Assembly: GCA_005790545.1 (NCBI GenBank)
Contig: SXUL01000118.1
Location: 62,001 to 126,000, forward strand
Reading direction: 5' to 3'
Length of the DNA: 64,000 nucleotides
From: Planctomycetia bacterium
Lineage (GTDB): Bacteria > Planctomycetota > GCA-002687715
Positions 8,770 to 17,001 of the stretch are shown here, one piece after another. The notes beneath the pieces were generated by a model. That model was not told the origin of the DNA and made no database searches. It saw only the letters and a list, made by a program, of their open reading frames with translations. A program made the position numbers and the translations under genes. Positions within the stretch are counted from its first letter, which is position 1. Each line of letters starts with the position of its first letter.

Positions 8770-10178
8770 GCATCAGCACCAAGGCCTGTGTCATCGGTTC
8801 CGGACCTGCCGGCTATGTGGCCGCCATCCGTCTCGCCCAACTCGGAGTGCCGGTCACTCTTGTCGAACGGGAAGCCAGTCTCGGCGGCACTTGCCTGAAT
8901 GTCGGTTGCATTCCGAGCAAGGCCTGGATCAGCGCCGCGAAACTCTGGGACGAACTGAAACACGCGGAGGAGATCGGGATCAGCATTCCCGAGAAGAAGA
9001 TCGACCTCGCGAAGACCAAGGCCTGGAAGGACGCCATCGTTCAGCGCCTCACCACCGGCATTGCAACCCTGCTCCGCAATCACAAGGTGCAGGTGCTCTC
9101 GGGCACAGCGCGTTTCAGCGGACCGCGCTCCATTGAGATCAGCGGTGCGCAGGGCGTGACCACCCTCACAGCGGATCACTTCGTCATCGCCACGGGCTCG
9201 CGCTCCATGGACATCCCGCCCTTTCCCGTGGACGAGAAACTCGTGCTCAGTTCCACGGGCGCGCTTGATCTCACGGCCGCGCCGGCAAGCCTCGCCGTCA
9301 TCGGAGGCGGCGTCATCGGCCTCGAAATCGGCATGTACCTCCAGAAGTTCGGCACCAAGCTCACCGTGATCGAACTCATGGATCAGATCCTGCCCGGGCA
9401 GGATCCAGACTGCGTGAAGGTGCTGGCGCGGAAGCTGAAGAAGACCGGCGCCACAGTGCACACGAAGACGCGCGCTCTCGGGTTCACACAGGTTGCTGCT
9501 GGCCTCGAAGTCGCGTTTGAAACGGATGGCTCTCAGAAACGCGCCACTGTGGAGAAGATCCTCGTGGCTGTCGGTCGGCGTCCCAACAGTGCTGCACTCG
9601 GACTCGACGCCGCCGCAGTCGCCACCGATGCGCGCGGATTCATCACTGTTGATGCACAACGCCGCACCTCCAATCCGGCCATCTTCGCCATCGGCGATGT
9701 GGCGGGCGGTGCTCTCCTCGCGCACAAGGGCAGCAAGGAAGGCCTGCTTGTCGCGGACGTGATCGCTGGCCGCAGCGCGATCTGGGACGTGCGCGCCATG
9801 CCTGCGGCTATTTTCACCGACCCCGAGATGGCAAGCGTCGGGCTCACGGAAGCCGAAGCAGCGAAGGCCGGCCGTGCCGTGAAGACCGGTTCCTTCCCGT
9901 TCGCCGCTTCAGGGCGCGCCCTCGCCGCTCGCGAGACAGAGGGGCTCGTGAAACTGGTGAGCGATGCGCAAACCGACCTGCTTCTCGGCGCACACATCAT
10001 AGGGCCGCACGCCAGCGAACTCATCGCTGAAGCCACCCTCGCCATCGAAGCGGGCCTCACCGCTGAAGACCTCGCACTCACGGTGCACAGCCACCCGACT
10101 CTCTCCGAAACCGTGATGGAAGCCGCCGAAGACCTCCACCACCTCGCGATCCACATCTACAACCCCGCGAAGCACTGA
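8766..10178 (+). CDS. lpdA: Dihydrolipoyl dehydrogenase (E3)
   Basis: A 470-residue flavoprotein disulfide reductase that reoxidises dihydrolipoyl-E2 with NAD. Visible are the N-terminal FAD motif GSGPAGYVAAIRLAQLG, the redox-active pair Cys43/Cys48 in GGTCLNVGCIPSK, the central NAD motif VIGGGVIGLEIG, the FAD motif AIGDVAGGALLAHKG, and the C-terminal active-site His/Glu region HSHPTLSE. The GTG start at 8766 overlaps the previous stop (GTGA), which fixes it. It is the last intact gene of the operon. A truncated multicopper oxidase frame follows 26 nt later without a terminator that I can see. Confidence 0.96.
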   Translation: MSISTKACVIGSGPAGYVAAIRLAQLGVPVTLVEREASLGGTCLNVGCIPSKAWISAAKLWDELKHAEEIGISIPEKKIDLAKTKAWKDAIVQRLTTGIATLLRNHKVQVLSGTARFSGPRSIEISGAQGVTTLTADHFVIATGSRSMDIPPFPVDEKLVLSSTGALDLTAAPASLAVIGGGVIGLEIGMYLQKFGTKLTVIELMDQILPGQDPDCVKVLARKLKKTGATVHTKTRALGFTQVAAGLEVAFETDGSQKRATVEKILVAVGRRPNSAALGLDAAAVATDARGFITVDAQRRTSNPAIFAIGDVAGGALLAHKGSKEGLLVADVIAGRSAIWDVRAMPAAIFTDPEMASVGLTEAEAAKAGRAVKTGSFPFAASGRALAARETEGLVKLVSDAQTDLLLGAHIIGPHASELIAEATLAIEAGLTAEDLALTVHSHPTLSETVMEAAEDLHHLAIHIYNPAKH

Positions 10179-10204
10179 GCGCGCGGACGCGCACCGCTCT
10201 TCAC

Positions 10205-11353
10205 GTGTACTGCGCAAGCGCCGCCCAGCTACCGGGGTCCGCCTTGGATGGGCACCTTCTCGAAGTGACACACACGGACGGACATCGTGTCCAGCCGCTC
10301 CCGAAAGCTGCAATCCCGATCGGACCTGGCGAGCGCTACGACGCCATCGTGACTCTCAACAACCCCGGGACATGGAGCCTCGCCGTCTCGGACATCGCCA
10401 ATCGCGGCGCGGTGCTCGTGCGCGGCGTCGTTCAGTATGCGGCTTCCGCCATGCCCGTGCCATCAGCGACGTTTGTCCCAGCGAACTTGGCGACCGGTGC
10501 TCTGCTCTCGTACTCCCAACTCGCAGCCTTCACGCCGCAAGGACCGATCACGACCGCGCCGAACCGGAACTACAACCTGCCGCTCGCTGCATCGATGAGT
10601 TTCTCGGGTGGCAGTCCGTCAATGATCTTCACGATCAATGGCCAAGCATGGCCCAACGTCACTCCGCTGGCCCTGAACGCTCAGGAGACCATTCAACTCA
10701 ACTTCACGAACACCTCGGGCATGATGGGGTCGTTCGACCACCCCATGCACATCCATGGGCACTTCTGGAAACTCATGGGCACTGCTGGTGGCACGACTGC
10801 GCCGCCGATCAAGGACACGGTGCTGATTCGTCAGGTGGGATTGCCGTGGAGCGCCGCCTCGATGCAGTTCCTCGCTGACAATCCCGGTGAATGGGCCCTC
10901 CACTGCCACAACGCCGATCACATGGCCATGGGCATGATGAACACCTTCCAGTACGGCGGTGACGCGGATGGAGACGGCATCGCCACCTCCTTGGATTGGG
11001 ACCCGCTCACAACCAACCCGGTCCTGACGATCTCCGACTCGGCCTCGGCCTTTGCCGTTGGAGGCAACGGGAGTTTCTCCATGCAGGCCGTGAGTGGAAG
11101 CCCTGCATATTTCTACTTGGGGACGCCGCTGAGCACGCCACTCACACTCCAGCCTCTCGGGTCGGTCTGGATCGATGCGCCGCTCTTGCTTGGCAGCGTC
11201 ACATCCGGCGTGAATCATGATGCTTCGCTCGCCTATGCGATCCCGAACGCACCCGCACTCTCCGGCCTGCGCATCGGAGTCCAAGGAGTGGCATTTGTTC
11301 CCTTCGCCCCCGGCATGCTGATCTCCACCTGGCAACCCGTCACGATTCGCTGA
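10205..11353 (+). pseudogene. 5'-truncated multicopper oxidase with extra C-terminal module
   Basis: The frame holds only the second half of a multicopper oxidase: part of the middle cupredoxin domain (PIGPGERYDAIV at about 39-50) and the last cupredoxin domain. The last domain has the copper motifs HPMHIHGH (179-186) and HCHNADHMAMGMM (233-245), covering type 1 and half of the type 2/3 ligands. The first cupredoxin domain, which supplies the other trinuclear-site HxH ligands, is absent, and no signal peptide is present. The frame is open back into lpdA with no credible start, so GTG 10205 is nominal. After the oxidase come a DADGDG calcium-type loop and a 110-residue beta-rich tail (271-382) like those on other secreted proteins here. 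Probably inactive. Confidence 0.7.
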
Positions 11354-11409
11354 GCACGTCGCGTCAGAATGTGGAAGGCGCCGCCCGCGGAGTCACCGTG
11401 GCATGCACG

Positions 11410-12606
11410 TCACGCGAGCAGCAGGTCGCGGGCGCGACGAGCGCGGTGATGGGCGGCGCGCACCATGTCCGTCACTTCTTCGCCCGGCGCGGCGTGCAGC
11501 GCGCTGTCGCAGAAATTCGCAGCGGCGCGGAGAATCGCGCCGAGGCTGCCTGTGTGTTCGAGAATGGCCTCTCGCGTGGCGGGCGCGAGCGGAAGGGCCG
11601 CAAGGATGGCGCCCCGCGTCAAGGCATCGGGTGTGGCGGCGAGAAGCAGTCCGGCGAAGAGCGCCTCGTCGGCTTCATTGCGCGAAGTAACTGCGCCGAG
11701 TATTTCCGCGAGCCGCGCGCGGGCCATCACGCCTTCGGGTGGTGGCGGTGGCTCATCGCCATCCGTTGCCAGCACGAGCAGTGTGCAGATGGAGGCGAGA
11801 CGATCCGCGCCGATGGCGTGGAGGGCTTCGCCAAGAGTTGCAATGCCATGCTCTGGAGCCGGGGCAGCGCGCAGCACACGGAGCAGCATGGCAGGGTCGG
11901 TGGCGAGCACCGCGGCGGCGGCGGCCGGGTCGAAGTGCTCCCTGCCCTTCAGCAGCATCAAGAGCGAAAGCACTGTGGCGCGACTGACCGGGGGCATCAC
12001 ACAGCTCAGCACTTTCGGTGGCGCAAACCAGTAGCCCTGGAATGCGCCAATACCGAGTTCGAGGCAGCGCTCATGCTGTTCGCGGGTTTCAACCTTCTCC
12101 GCGATGATCTCGAGATGAGCGTGGCTGCGCGCATGATGGGTGAGTTCTTCGACGCTGAGCGCCTGCACATCGAGCTTGAGCATCTTGACCCACGGGAGCA
12201 GCGTCTTGTTAACAGGCGTCTCGCGGAAGTCATCGAGAGCGAATACGTGGCCGTCCTCGACCATGCGCATCAGCGCCTGCATCACGTCCTCGTCCCCGGC
12301 CACGTCTTCCAGGATCTCGAAGACCACCCCTTCGCGCGGAAAGATCCTCGGGAACTCGCAGAGGATGCCGTTGCGGGTGATGTTGATGAAGGCTGTGCGG
12401 CCTGAAGTGAGCGCGGGAAGCCCGATCTCCACGAAGGCCGCGAGCATGACCGTGAGGCTGGCGCGGTCGCCATCCGTGAACATCGCGCGATTTTCTGCGC
12501 TGGAGCGGTAGAGCAGCTCGTAGCCGATGAGCCCGCGGTCACGCCCATAGATGGGCTGCCGGCCTACGTGCAGCAGGCGCTGTGGAGGGGCTGATTCGTG
12601 GTGCAT
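11410..12606 (-). CDS. EAL-HDOD signalling protein (YuxH-type)
   Basis: A 398-residue protein with an N-terminal EAL-like domain (about 10-210) and a C-terminal HDOD domain (about 205-395). The canonical EAL signature is altered to YELLYRS at 29-35. Other EAL landmarks remain, including FALDDF and the later KLDVQ and AEKVET segments. In the YuxH family the EAL domain is often a degenerate cyclic-di-GMP phosphodiesterase and the HDOD part is a regulatory domain. Whether this one still hydrolyses or only binds the nucleotide is not decided. The frame is open far upstream, but residues before the ATG at 12606 are Arg/Pro-rich and run antisense to lipB, so I start there. It is divergent from lipB. 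Confidence 0.8.
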   Translation of the reverse strand: MHHESAPPQRLLHVGRQPIYGRDRGLIGYELLYRSSAENRAMFTDGDRASLTVMLAAFVEIGLPALTSGRTAFINITRNGILCEFPRIFPREGVVFEILEDVAGDEDVMQALMRMVEDGHVFALDDFRETPVNKTLLPWVKMLKLDVQALSVEELTHHARSHAHLEIIAEKVETREQHERCLELGIGAFQGYWFAPPKVLSCVMPPVSRATVLSLLMLLKGREHFDPAAAAAVLATDPAMLLRVLRAAPAPEHGIATLGEALHAIGADRLASICTLLVLATDGDEPPPPPEGVMARARLAEILGAVTSRNEADEALFAGLLLAATPDALTRGAILAALPLAPATREAILEHTGSLGAILRAAANFCDSALHAAPGEEVTDMVRAAHHRARRARDLLLA

Positions 12607-12744
12607 CTTGGGTACTGCTCGACGCGGCGGAAACGACGTTCGCCGTGCGCCAGATCCATGATCGGATGAAGCGGGCGGGACTTGCGGAGCCACCGTGCGC
12701 CGTGCATCGCGAGGGGGTGTCGACATGACTCGTAAGATGAGTCC

Positions 12745-13368
12745 ATGGCGCTCTGCGTGCGGGATCTCGGGCTTCTTGACTTTGCTGCGGCCCACGCGGA
12801 ACAAGTCAGCACGCTGGAAGCGCGCATCCTTGAAAGCTCGCCGGACACGCTGCTTCTCACCGAGCATCCCGCTGTCATCACGCTCGGGCGCGGCAGCCAT
12901 GCATCCAACGTGCTCGCGGCCGATGGCATTCCCGTGGTGCGCGTGGAACGCGGTGGCGACGTGACGCTGCACGCTCCCGGACAACTCGTCGGCTATCTCA
13001 TCCGCCGCCTTCCGGACGGACCACGCGGGCTGCGGCCACACCTCCGCCTTATCGAAGATGCCCTCGCAGAAGTCGCAGGCCAGTTCGGCCTCGTCGCGGG
13101 GCGGAAGAGCGGAGCCACAGGCCTCTGGCTCGAGAGCCGGAAGCTCGCGAGCATCGGCATCGCCTGCCGGAGTCAGGTGACGTGGCACGGCTTTGCGCTG
13201 AATGTCCACACGGACCTCGAGCTCTTTCGCCGTATCAATCCCTGCGGGTTCGATGCCTCGGTCATGACGTCCTTTGCGCGCGAACTCGCAACGCCACCCA
13301 CCATGACCGAAGCCAAGGCCGCCGTCACTGCCGCCTTCACCGCGCGTCTCGCGGTTGCCAGCACATGA
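12745..13368 (+). CDS. lipB: Octanoyl-ACP:protein octanoyltransferase
   Basis: LipB transfers octanoate from acyl carrier protein to lipoyl domains, the step before LipA. The 207-residue protein shows the family motif RGGDVTLHAPGQLVGY (69-84), the catalytic lysine in SRKLASIGIA (Lys133), WHGFALNV, and the acyl-thioester cysteine in INPCG (Cys167). The ATG is at 12745, and the upstream 138 nt are shared with the divergent EAL-HDOD gene. Together with lipA at 3212 and the E2 at 6272 it completes the de novo lipoylation pathway within 10 kb. An acyl-CoA dehydrogenase gene follows on the same strand. Confidence 0.95.
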   Translation: MALCVRDLGLLDFAAAHAEQVSTLEARILESSPDTLLLTEHPAVITLGRGSHASNVLAADGIPVVRVERGGDVTLHAPGQLVGYLIRRLPDGPRGLRPHLRLIEDALAEVAGQFGLVAGRKSGATGLWLESRKLASIGIACRSQVTWHGFALNVHTDLELFRRINPCGFDASVMTSFARELATPPTMTEAKAAVTAAFTARLAVAST

Positions 13369-13435
13369 GTCCGGCGTAAAGTGCTCTGCCCGGTTCGCGC
13401 ACGGAACTTGTGCGCCCCGCGCTCTGGAGATCTCC

Positions 13436-14650
13436 ATGCCCTGGCTCAATGACGAGAACCGTTTCTGGCAGGCGAAGGCCCGCGAAGTTGCTGAAAACGT
13501 GGTGCGACCGCTAGCCGCCGAGCAGGACCGAAAGCAGGAGTATCCATGGCGCGTGCGCGACGCCCTCGCGGAAGCAGGCCTCTTCAAGGTCTGGATCCCG
13601 AAGCAGTACGGCGGCGCGAGCGAGGGCCCGCAGAACGTCCTCAATCTCTGTCTCGTTGTCGAGCAGCTCAGCCGCGCCTGCGGCGGAGTGGGCGTACTGT
13701 TTGCGGTGAACGCCCTCGGCAGTTTCCCGCTCATCGTGGGCGGCACTGAAGAGCAAAAGAAGAAGTACCTCCCGGGGGTTGCCTCGGGCGAACGTCTTTG
13801 TGCCTTTTGCCTCTCAGAGAAGACGGCGGGCTCCGATGCGCAGGCGCTGAAGGTGCGCGGCATCCCGGATGGCACCGGCTGGCGCATTCACGGCGAGAAG
13901 AAGTGGACCACCAACGGCGGCGCGGCAAACCTCTACACGGTGTTCGCCGTCACCGACCTCGAGAGCAAGGCGAAGCGCATCTCCGCTTTCATCGTCGAGA
14001 AGGGCGATGAAGGTTTCTCCATCGGCAAGGTGGAGGACAAGATGGGCATCCGCTGTGTGCCCGTGGTGGAAACACGCTTCGATGGTGTCCACGTCGGTGC
14101 CGATCGTGTCCTCGGTGGCAAGCCGGGCTACGGCTTCAAGCACGCCATGGAGACCCTCGACCTCGCCCGTCCCGGTGTCGCTTCGCAGGCCATGGGCCTC
14201 GCGCAGGGCGCGCTCGAACTGGCGACGATCTATGCCACCGGCCGCCAGCAGTTCGGCGCTCCGGTGAGCTCATTCCAGATGGTGCAGCAGATTCTGGCCG
14301 ACATGGCCCAGAAGACCGAAGCCGCGCGCCAACTCATCTACGCCGCGGCGCATGCCATCGACACGGGCTCGCCGCTCGTGACGAAGTTCAGCGCCATGAG
14401 CAAGTGCTTCGCGACGGACACCGCCATGCAGGTGACCACCGACGCGGTGCAACTCTTCGGCGGCTACGGCTTCATGAAGGACTACCCCATCGAGAAGTAC
14501 ATGCGTGACGCCAAGATCACGCAGATCTACGAAGGGACGAATCAGGTGCAGCGCCTTGTGATCGCGCGCAATCTCATCCGCGAGTCGGCCAGTTTCAAGT
14601 TCCTTGAGGCCTACATCCCGCGCGAAGAGCAGGCGATCCACGACGGCTGA
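13436..14650 (+). CDS. Acyl-CoA dehydrogenase
   Basis: A 404-residue FAD enzyme that introduces the alpha-beta double bond in acyl-CoA thioesters. It shows the ACAD pattern: an N-terminal helical domain, CAFCLSEKTAGSDA (FAD/substrate loop), GEKKWTTNGGAA, the C-terminal helical domain with QLFGGYGFMKDYPIEKYMRD, and the catalytic base in IYEGTNQ (Glu366). The ATG at 13436 has GGAG 8 nt upstream; the longer frame from 13355 overlaps lipB and is unlikely. Its chain-length class is not decided by what I can see. Proximity to a branched-chain-type oxoacid dehydrogenase operon suggests a role in oxidising the resulting acyl-CoA, by inference. The following membrane protein starts 10 nt after its stop. 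Confidence 0.93.
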   Translation: MPWLNDENRFWQAKAREVAENVVRPLAAEQDRKQEYPWRVRDALAEAGLFKVWIPKQYGGASEGPQNVLNLCLVVEQLSRACGGVGVLFAVNALGSFPLIVGGTEEQKKKYLPGVASGERLCAFCLSEKTAGSDAQALKVRGIPDGTGWRIHGEKKWTTNGGAANLYTVFAVTDLESKAKRISAFIVEKGDEGFSIGKVEDKMGIRCVPVVETRFDGVHVGADRVLGGKPGYGFKHAMETLDLARPGVASQAMGLAQGALELATIYATGRQQFGAPVSSFQMVQQILADMAQKTEAARQLIYAAAHAIDTGSPLVTKFSAMSKCFATDTAMQVTTDAVQLFGGYGFMKDYPIEKYMRDAKITQIYEGTNQVQRLVIARNLIRESASFKFLEAYIPREEQAIHDG

Positions 14651-14660
14651 GGAGATCTCG

Positions 14661-15071
14661 ATGCAACTCGGAATGGCTGGCAGGGCGCGCTTCGCGTTTC
14701 TGCTCTGGTTTGTGATGGGCAGCTTCCTCGTCTGGCGCGGCCTCGGATTCCGGGAGGCCGCGGGTGACGACGCATCGCTCGCGTTGGCCATCGGCATTGC
14801 ACTCGGTGTCGCCAAAGGCCTCACGGTGCTGCGCCGTTCCAGTCGCCGCATCATGTCGCGCATCGAAGCCATACCCGGCAAGGCTTCGGTCTTCAGCACT
14901 TTTCCGCCCATCCTTGCGCTGTTCATTCCGCTCATGATCGGATTCGGCTGGTCCCTGCGCCATTTCTGGGGCGAAAGCCATCCCGCAGTGGTGCTTGCGG
15001 TCTACACCGGCATCGGCGCCGCGCTCATCGCCTCCTCCATCCCCATCTTCCTCTTCGCGCGCCGCCACTGA
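14661..15071 (+). CDS. Small four-helix membrane protein
   Basis: A 136-residue protein with about four hydrophobic segments (ARFAFLLWFVMGSFLVW, LALAIGIALGVAKGL, ILALFIPLMIGFGWSL, and a C-terminal VVLAVYTGIGAALIASSIPI). The ATG at 14661 has GGAG upstream and lies 10 nt after the acyl-CoA dehydrogenase stop, so co-expression is likely. I recognise no family. A Lys/Arg-rich loop (KGLTVLRRSSRRIMSR) between the second and third segments is probably cytoplasmic. The longer frame from 14604 overlaps the previous gene and is not used. Confidence 0.7.
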   Translation: MQLGMAGRARFAFLLWFVMGSFLVWRGLGFREAAGDDASLALAIGIALGVAKGLTVLRRSSRRIMSRIEAIPGKASVFSTFPPILALFIPLMIGFGWSLRHFWGESHPAVVLAVYTGIGAALIASSIPIFLFARRH

Positions 15072-15083
15072 GGCTGATGCTCC

Positions 15084-15145
15084 GCGCCGCAGTTGCGGCG
15101 CATGAGACAAATGCGCGGGCCCACGTTTGTTCGTAGACCCGCGCA
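15084..15145. terminator. Two GC-rich hairpins between convergent genes
   Basis: Two stem-loops lie between the membrane-protein gene and the convergent RCC1 gene. The first pairs 15084-15091 with 15094-15101 (GCGCCGCA/TGCGGCGC). The second pairs 15112-15119 with 15138-15145 (TGCGCGGG/CCCGCGCA). No long T-run follows on either strand. The position suggests bidirectional termination. Confidence 0.45.
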
Positions 15146-15179
15146 CCGACACAAGAAACCGTTCAGTTTGTCGAGCCCA

Positions 15180-16766
15180 TCAGAATGTGTGGCTTGCGAC
15201 GTTCGAATCAGCAACCACCAAGGCCGTGAGTGGGTTGATGGCAACACTGACTCCATGAATCGTGAGCCCCGCAAGTTGAGCAGGAGGAATGGCAATGCTT
15301 GCTGTGGCGGCACCAGAGACGCCCAGGGAGCCAAATGCAATCGAACAGCCGCTTGCTCCTGCATTGAGCCATGCAAGGACTTCGGCCTGCGTGGTGTGAA
15401 GCCCGTGCCACACTCCCGTACCTGGGCTGGTCGCGTTCAGCGGATCTGCGCTGAACGCGTTGAAGTAATAGTTCCCCATTCCGAGAGTGCCCACTTCACA
15501 GTTCCAAGGAATGACGATGCCAACCGCTTCGCTACCCAGTGACGAGATTGAAAGACTGTACAGCCCTGCGCTGCAGAGCGAGAGGCCGGGTATCAACTGG
15601 GGCGTCGACTGCCACAAGTTGTTCCCGAGCCCTAGTTGGCCGTAGCCGTTCCTGCCCCATGACTTCACATCTCCATTCGAGAGCAGCGCAAGAATATGCG
15701 CAGCACCCGTGTCAATCGCTGCGACGCTGGAAAGCCCCGGGATGGTTTGCGGTAGAAACTGCCCATAGCTCGGACCTGCATTGCCGAGTTGGCCCTCGCT
15801 ATTGCCGCCCCAGGATTTCACCGTGCCATCTGAGAGCAATGCATAGGTATGCTCATACCCAGTAGCAAGATGGGTGACATTGGAAAGCCCCGGAATGGCT
15901 TGAGGTGTACCTTGAAACGCGCTGCTGTACCCAAGGCCTAGTTGCCCCGCAGTGTTCATTCCCCAAGCCATCACCGTCCCATCCGCAAGCAGTGCCACGC
16001 AGTGTTTGATCAGTGTCGCCACTGCGGTGACTCCCGAGAGCCCCGGGATGACCTGGGGTGTGCTCTGGGTCAGGTTGTGCCCGAGACCAAGCTGCGAATA
16101 GTCGTTTTGTCCCCACGCCTTCACTGTGCCATCTGCCATCAAAGCTATGGACAAGTCTTCGCCTGCAGCCAACGCTATGACGTTGGTAAGCCCGGGGATG
16201 AGCTGCGGCAGAGTCTGATTCACCGTGTGCCCGAGGCCGAGTTGACCAACGTGGTTCGATCCCCACGCCTTCACTGTCCCGTTCGAGAGAAGTGCAAGTG
16301 AATGATGCGCACCCCCAGCCAGCGTCACCACATTGGAAAGCGCCGGGATTGGCTGCACAGTGGTGAATTCACCGCCTCCACTGAGTCCGAGCTCTGAGTA
16401 CCAGTTGTAGCCCCACCCCTTCACCGTCCCGTCATTCAGCATCGCAAAGGCGTGATAGTAGCCCGCAACAAGCGCACGGACGTTGGACAACCCCACATTG
16501 GGTTGGGGTGTGGTCTGCTGAGCGTAGTTCCCGAGACCGAGTTCACCGGAGCCGTTGTTCCCCCACACCATCACAGTGCCATCAGCTTTCAGCGCGTAAG
16601 AGGAGCTGAGACCAAGGACGACCATCGGAGTCGCTGCGGGTCCCTGTGCGGTTGCGATGCCCGTCACGAGGAGCAACAACAGACCCGCCAACGCGGCAGG
16701 CAGTCTTGAACACGGTTGCGCGAGGCATGCATACGAACAGAAGAGGTCGGGTTTCACTGAACTCAT
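15180..16766 (-). CDS. Secreted RCC1-repeat protein (second paralogue)
   Basis: A 528-residue protein with an N-terminal signal peptide (LAGLLLLLVTGIATAQ) and about eight or nine RCC1 units of the form LLSDGTVKxWGxNxxGQLGxGxN. The C-terminal 120 residues match the module of the paralogue at 820-2397, with near-identical stretches such as VADSNVASHTF and NPLT. The ATG at 16766 has AAGGA about 9 nt upstream. It lies 235 nt downstream of the Ser/Thr kinase gene on the same strand; I see nothing coding in that gap. Co-regulation by the ECF sigma factor upstream is possible but unproven. The ligand is unknown. Confidence 0.87.
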   Translation of the reverse strand: MSSVKPDLFCSYACLAQPCSRLPAALAGLLLLLVTGIATAQGPAATPMVVLGLSSSYALKADGTVMVWGNNGSGELGLGNYAQQTTPQPNVGLSNVRALVAGYYHAFAMLNDGTVKGWGYNWYSELGLSGGGEFTTVQPIPALSNVVTLAGGAHHSLALLSNGTVKAWGSNHVGQLGLGHTVNQTLPQLIPGLTNVIALAAGEDLSIALMADGTVKAWGQNDYSQLGLGHNLTQSTPQVIPGLSGVTAVATLIKHCVALLADGTVMAWGMNTAGQLGLGYSSAFQGTPQAIPGLSNVTHLATGYEHTYALLSDGTVKSWGGNSEGQLGNAGPSYGQFLPQTIPGLSSVAAIDTGAAHILALLSNGDVKSWGRNGYGQLGLGNNLWQSTPQLIPGLSLCSAGLYSLSISSLGSEAVGIVIPWNCEVGTLGMGNYYFNAFSADPLNATSPGTGVWHGLHTTQAEVLAWLNAGASGCSIAFGSLGVSGAATASIAIPPAQLAGLTIHGVSVAINPLTALVVADSNVASHTF

Positions 16767-17001
16767 GGTGGGATTTCCTTGGGGTCATGGCCGGTTGCTT
16801 CCCGCCTGAGCTCGGAGAACTCAGCACGGTCTAGTCACACACCGCAGGATCTGTCCGATTCCCCTGAGAAAATCTTGTCTCTGGACAATCGAGCCGCGCA
16901 GATCGTTGCAAGTGCCCCATCTCGCGATGGTTATGCAGCCAGCGCAGAGAGTGCGAACCGCCGGATTCTTGAGCCCCGGCTCCGGGCACCAGGCCGCAAG
17001 A

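Noticed and set aside
12607..13887. N-terminal extension of the EAL-HDOD frame to 825 residues
   Set aside because: The extension runs antisense to lipB and the acyl-CoA dehydrogenase and has no domain features; the protein starts at 12606.
16850..16900. Short inverted repeat TTGTC/GACAA upstream of the second RCC1 gene as an operator
   Set aside because: Only 5-bp arms; too common by chance to support a regulatory claim.
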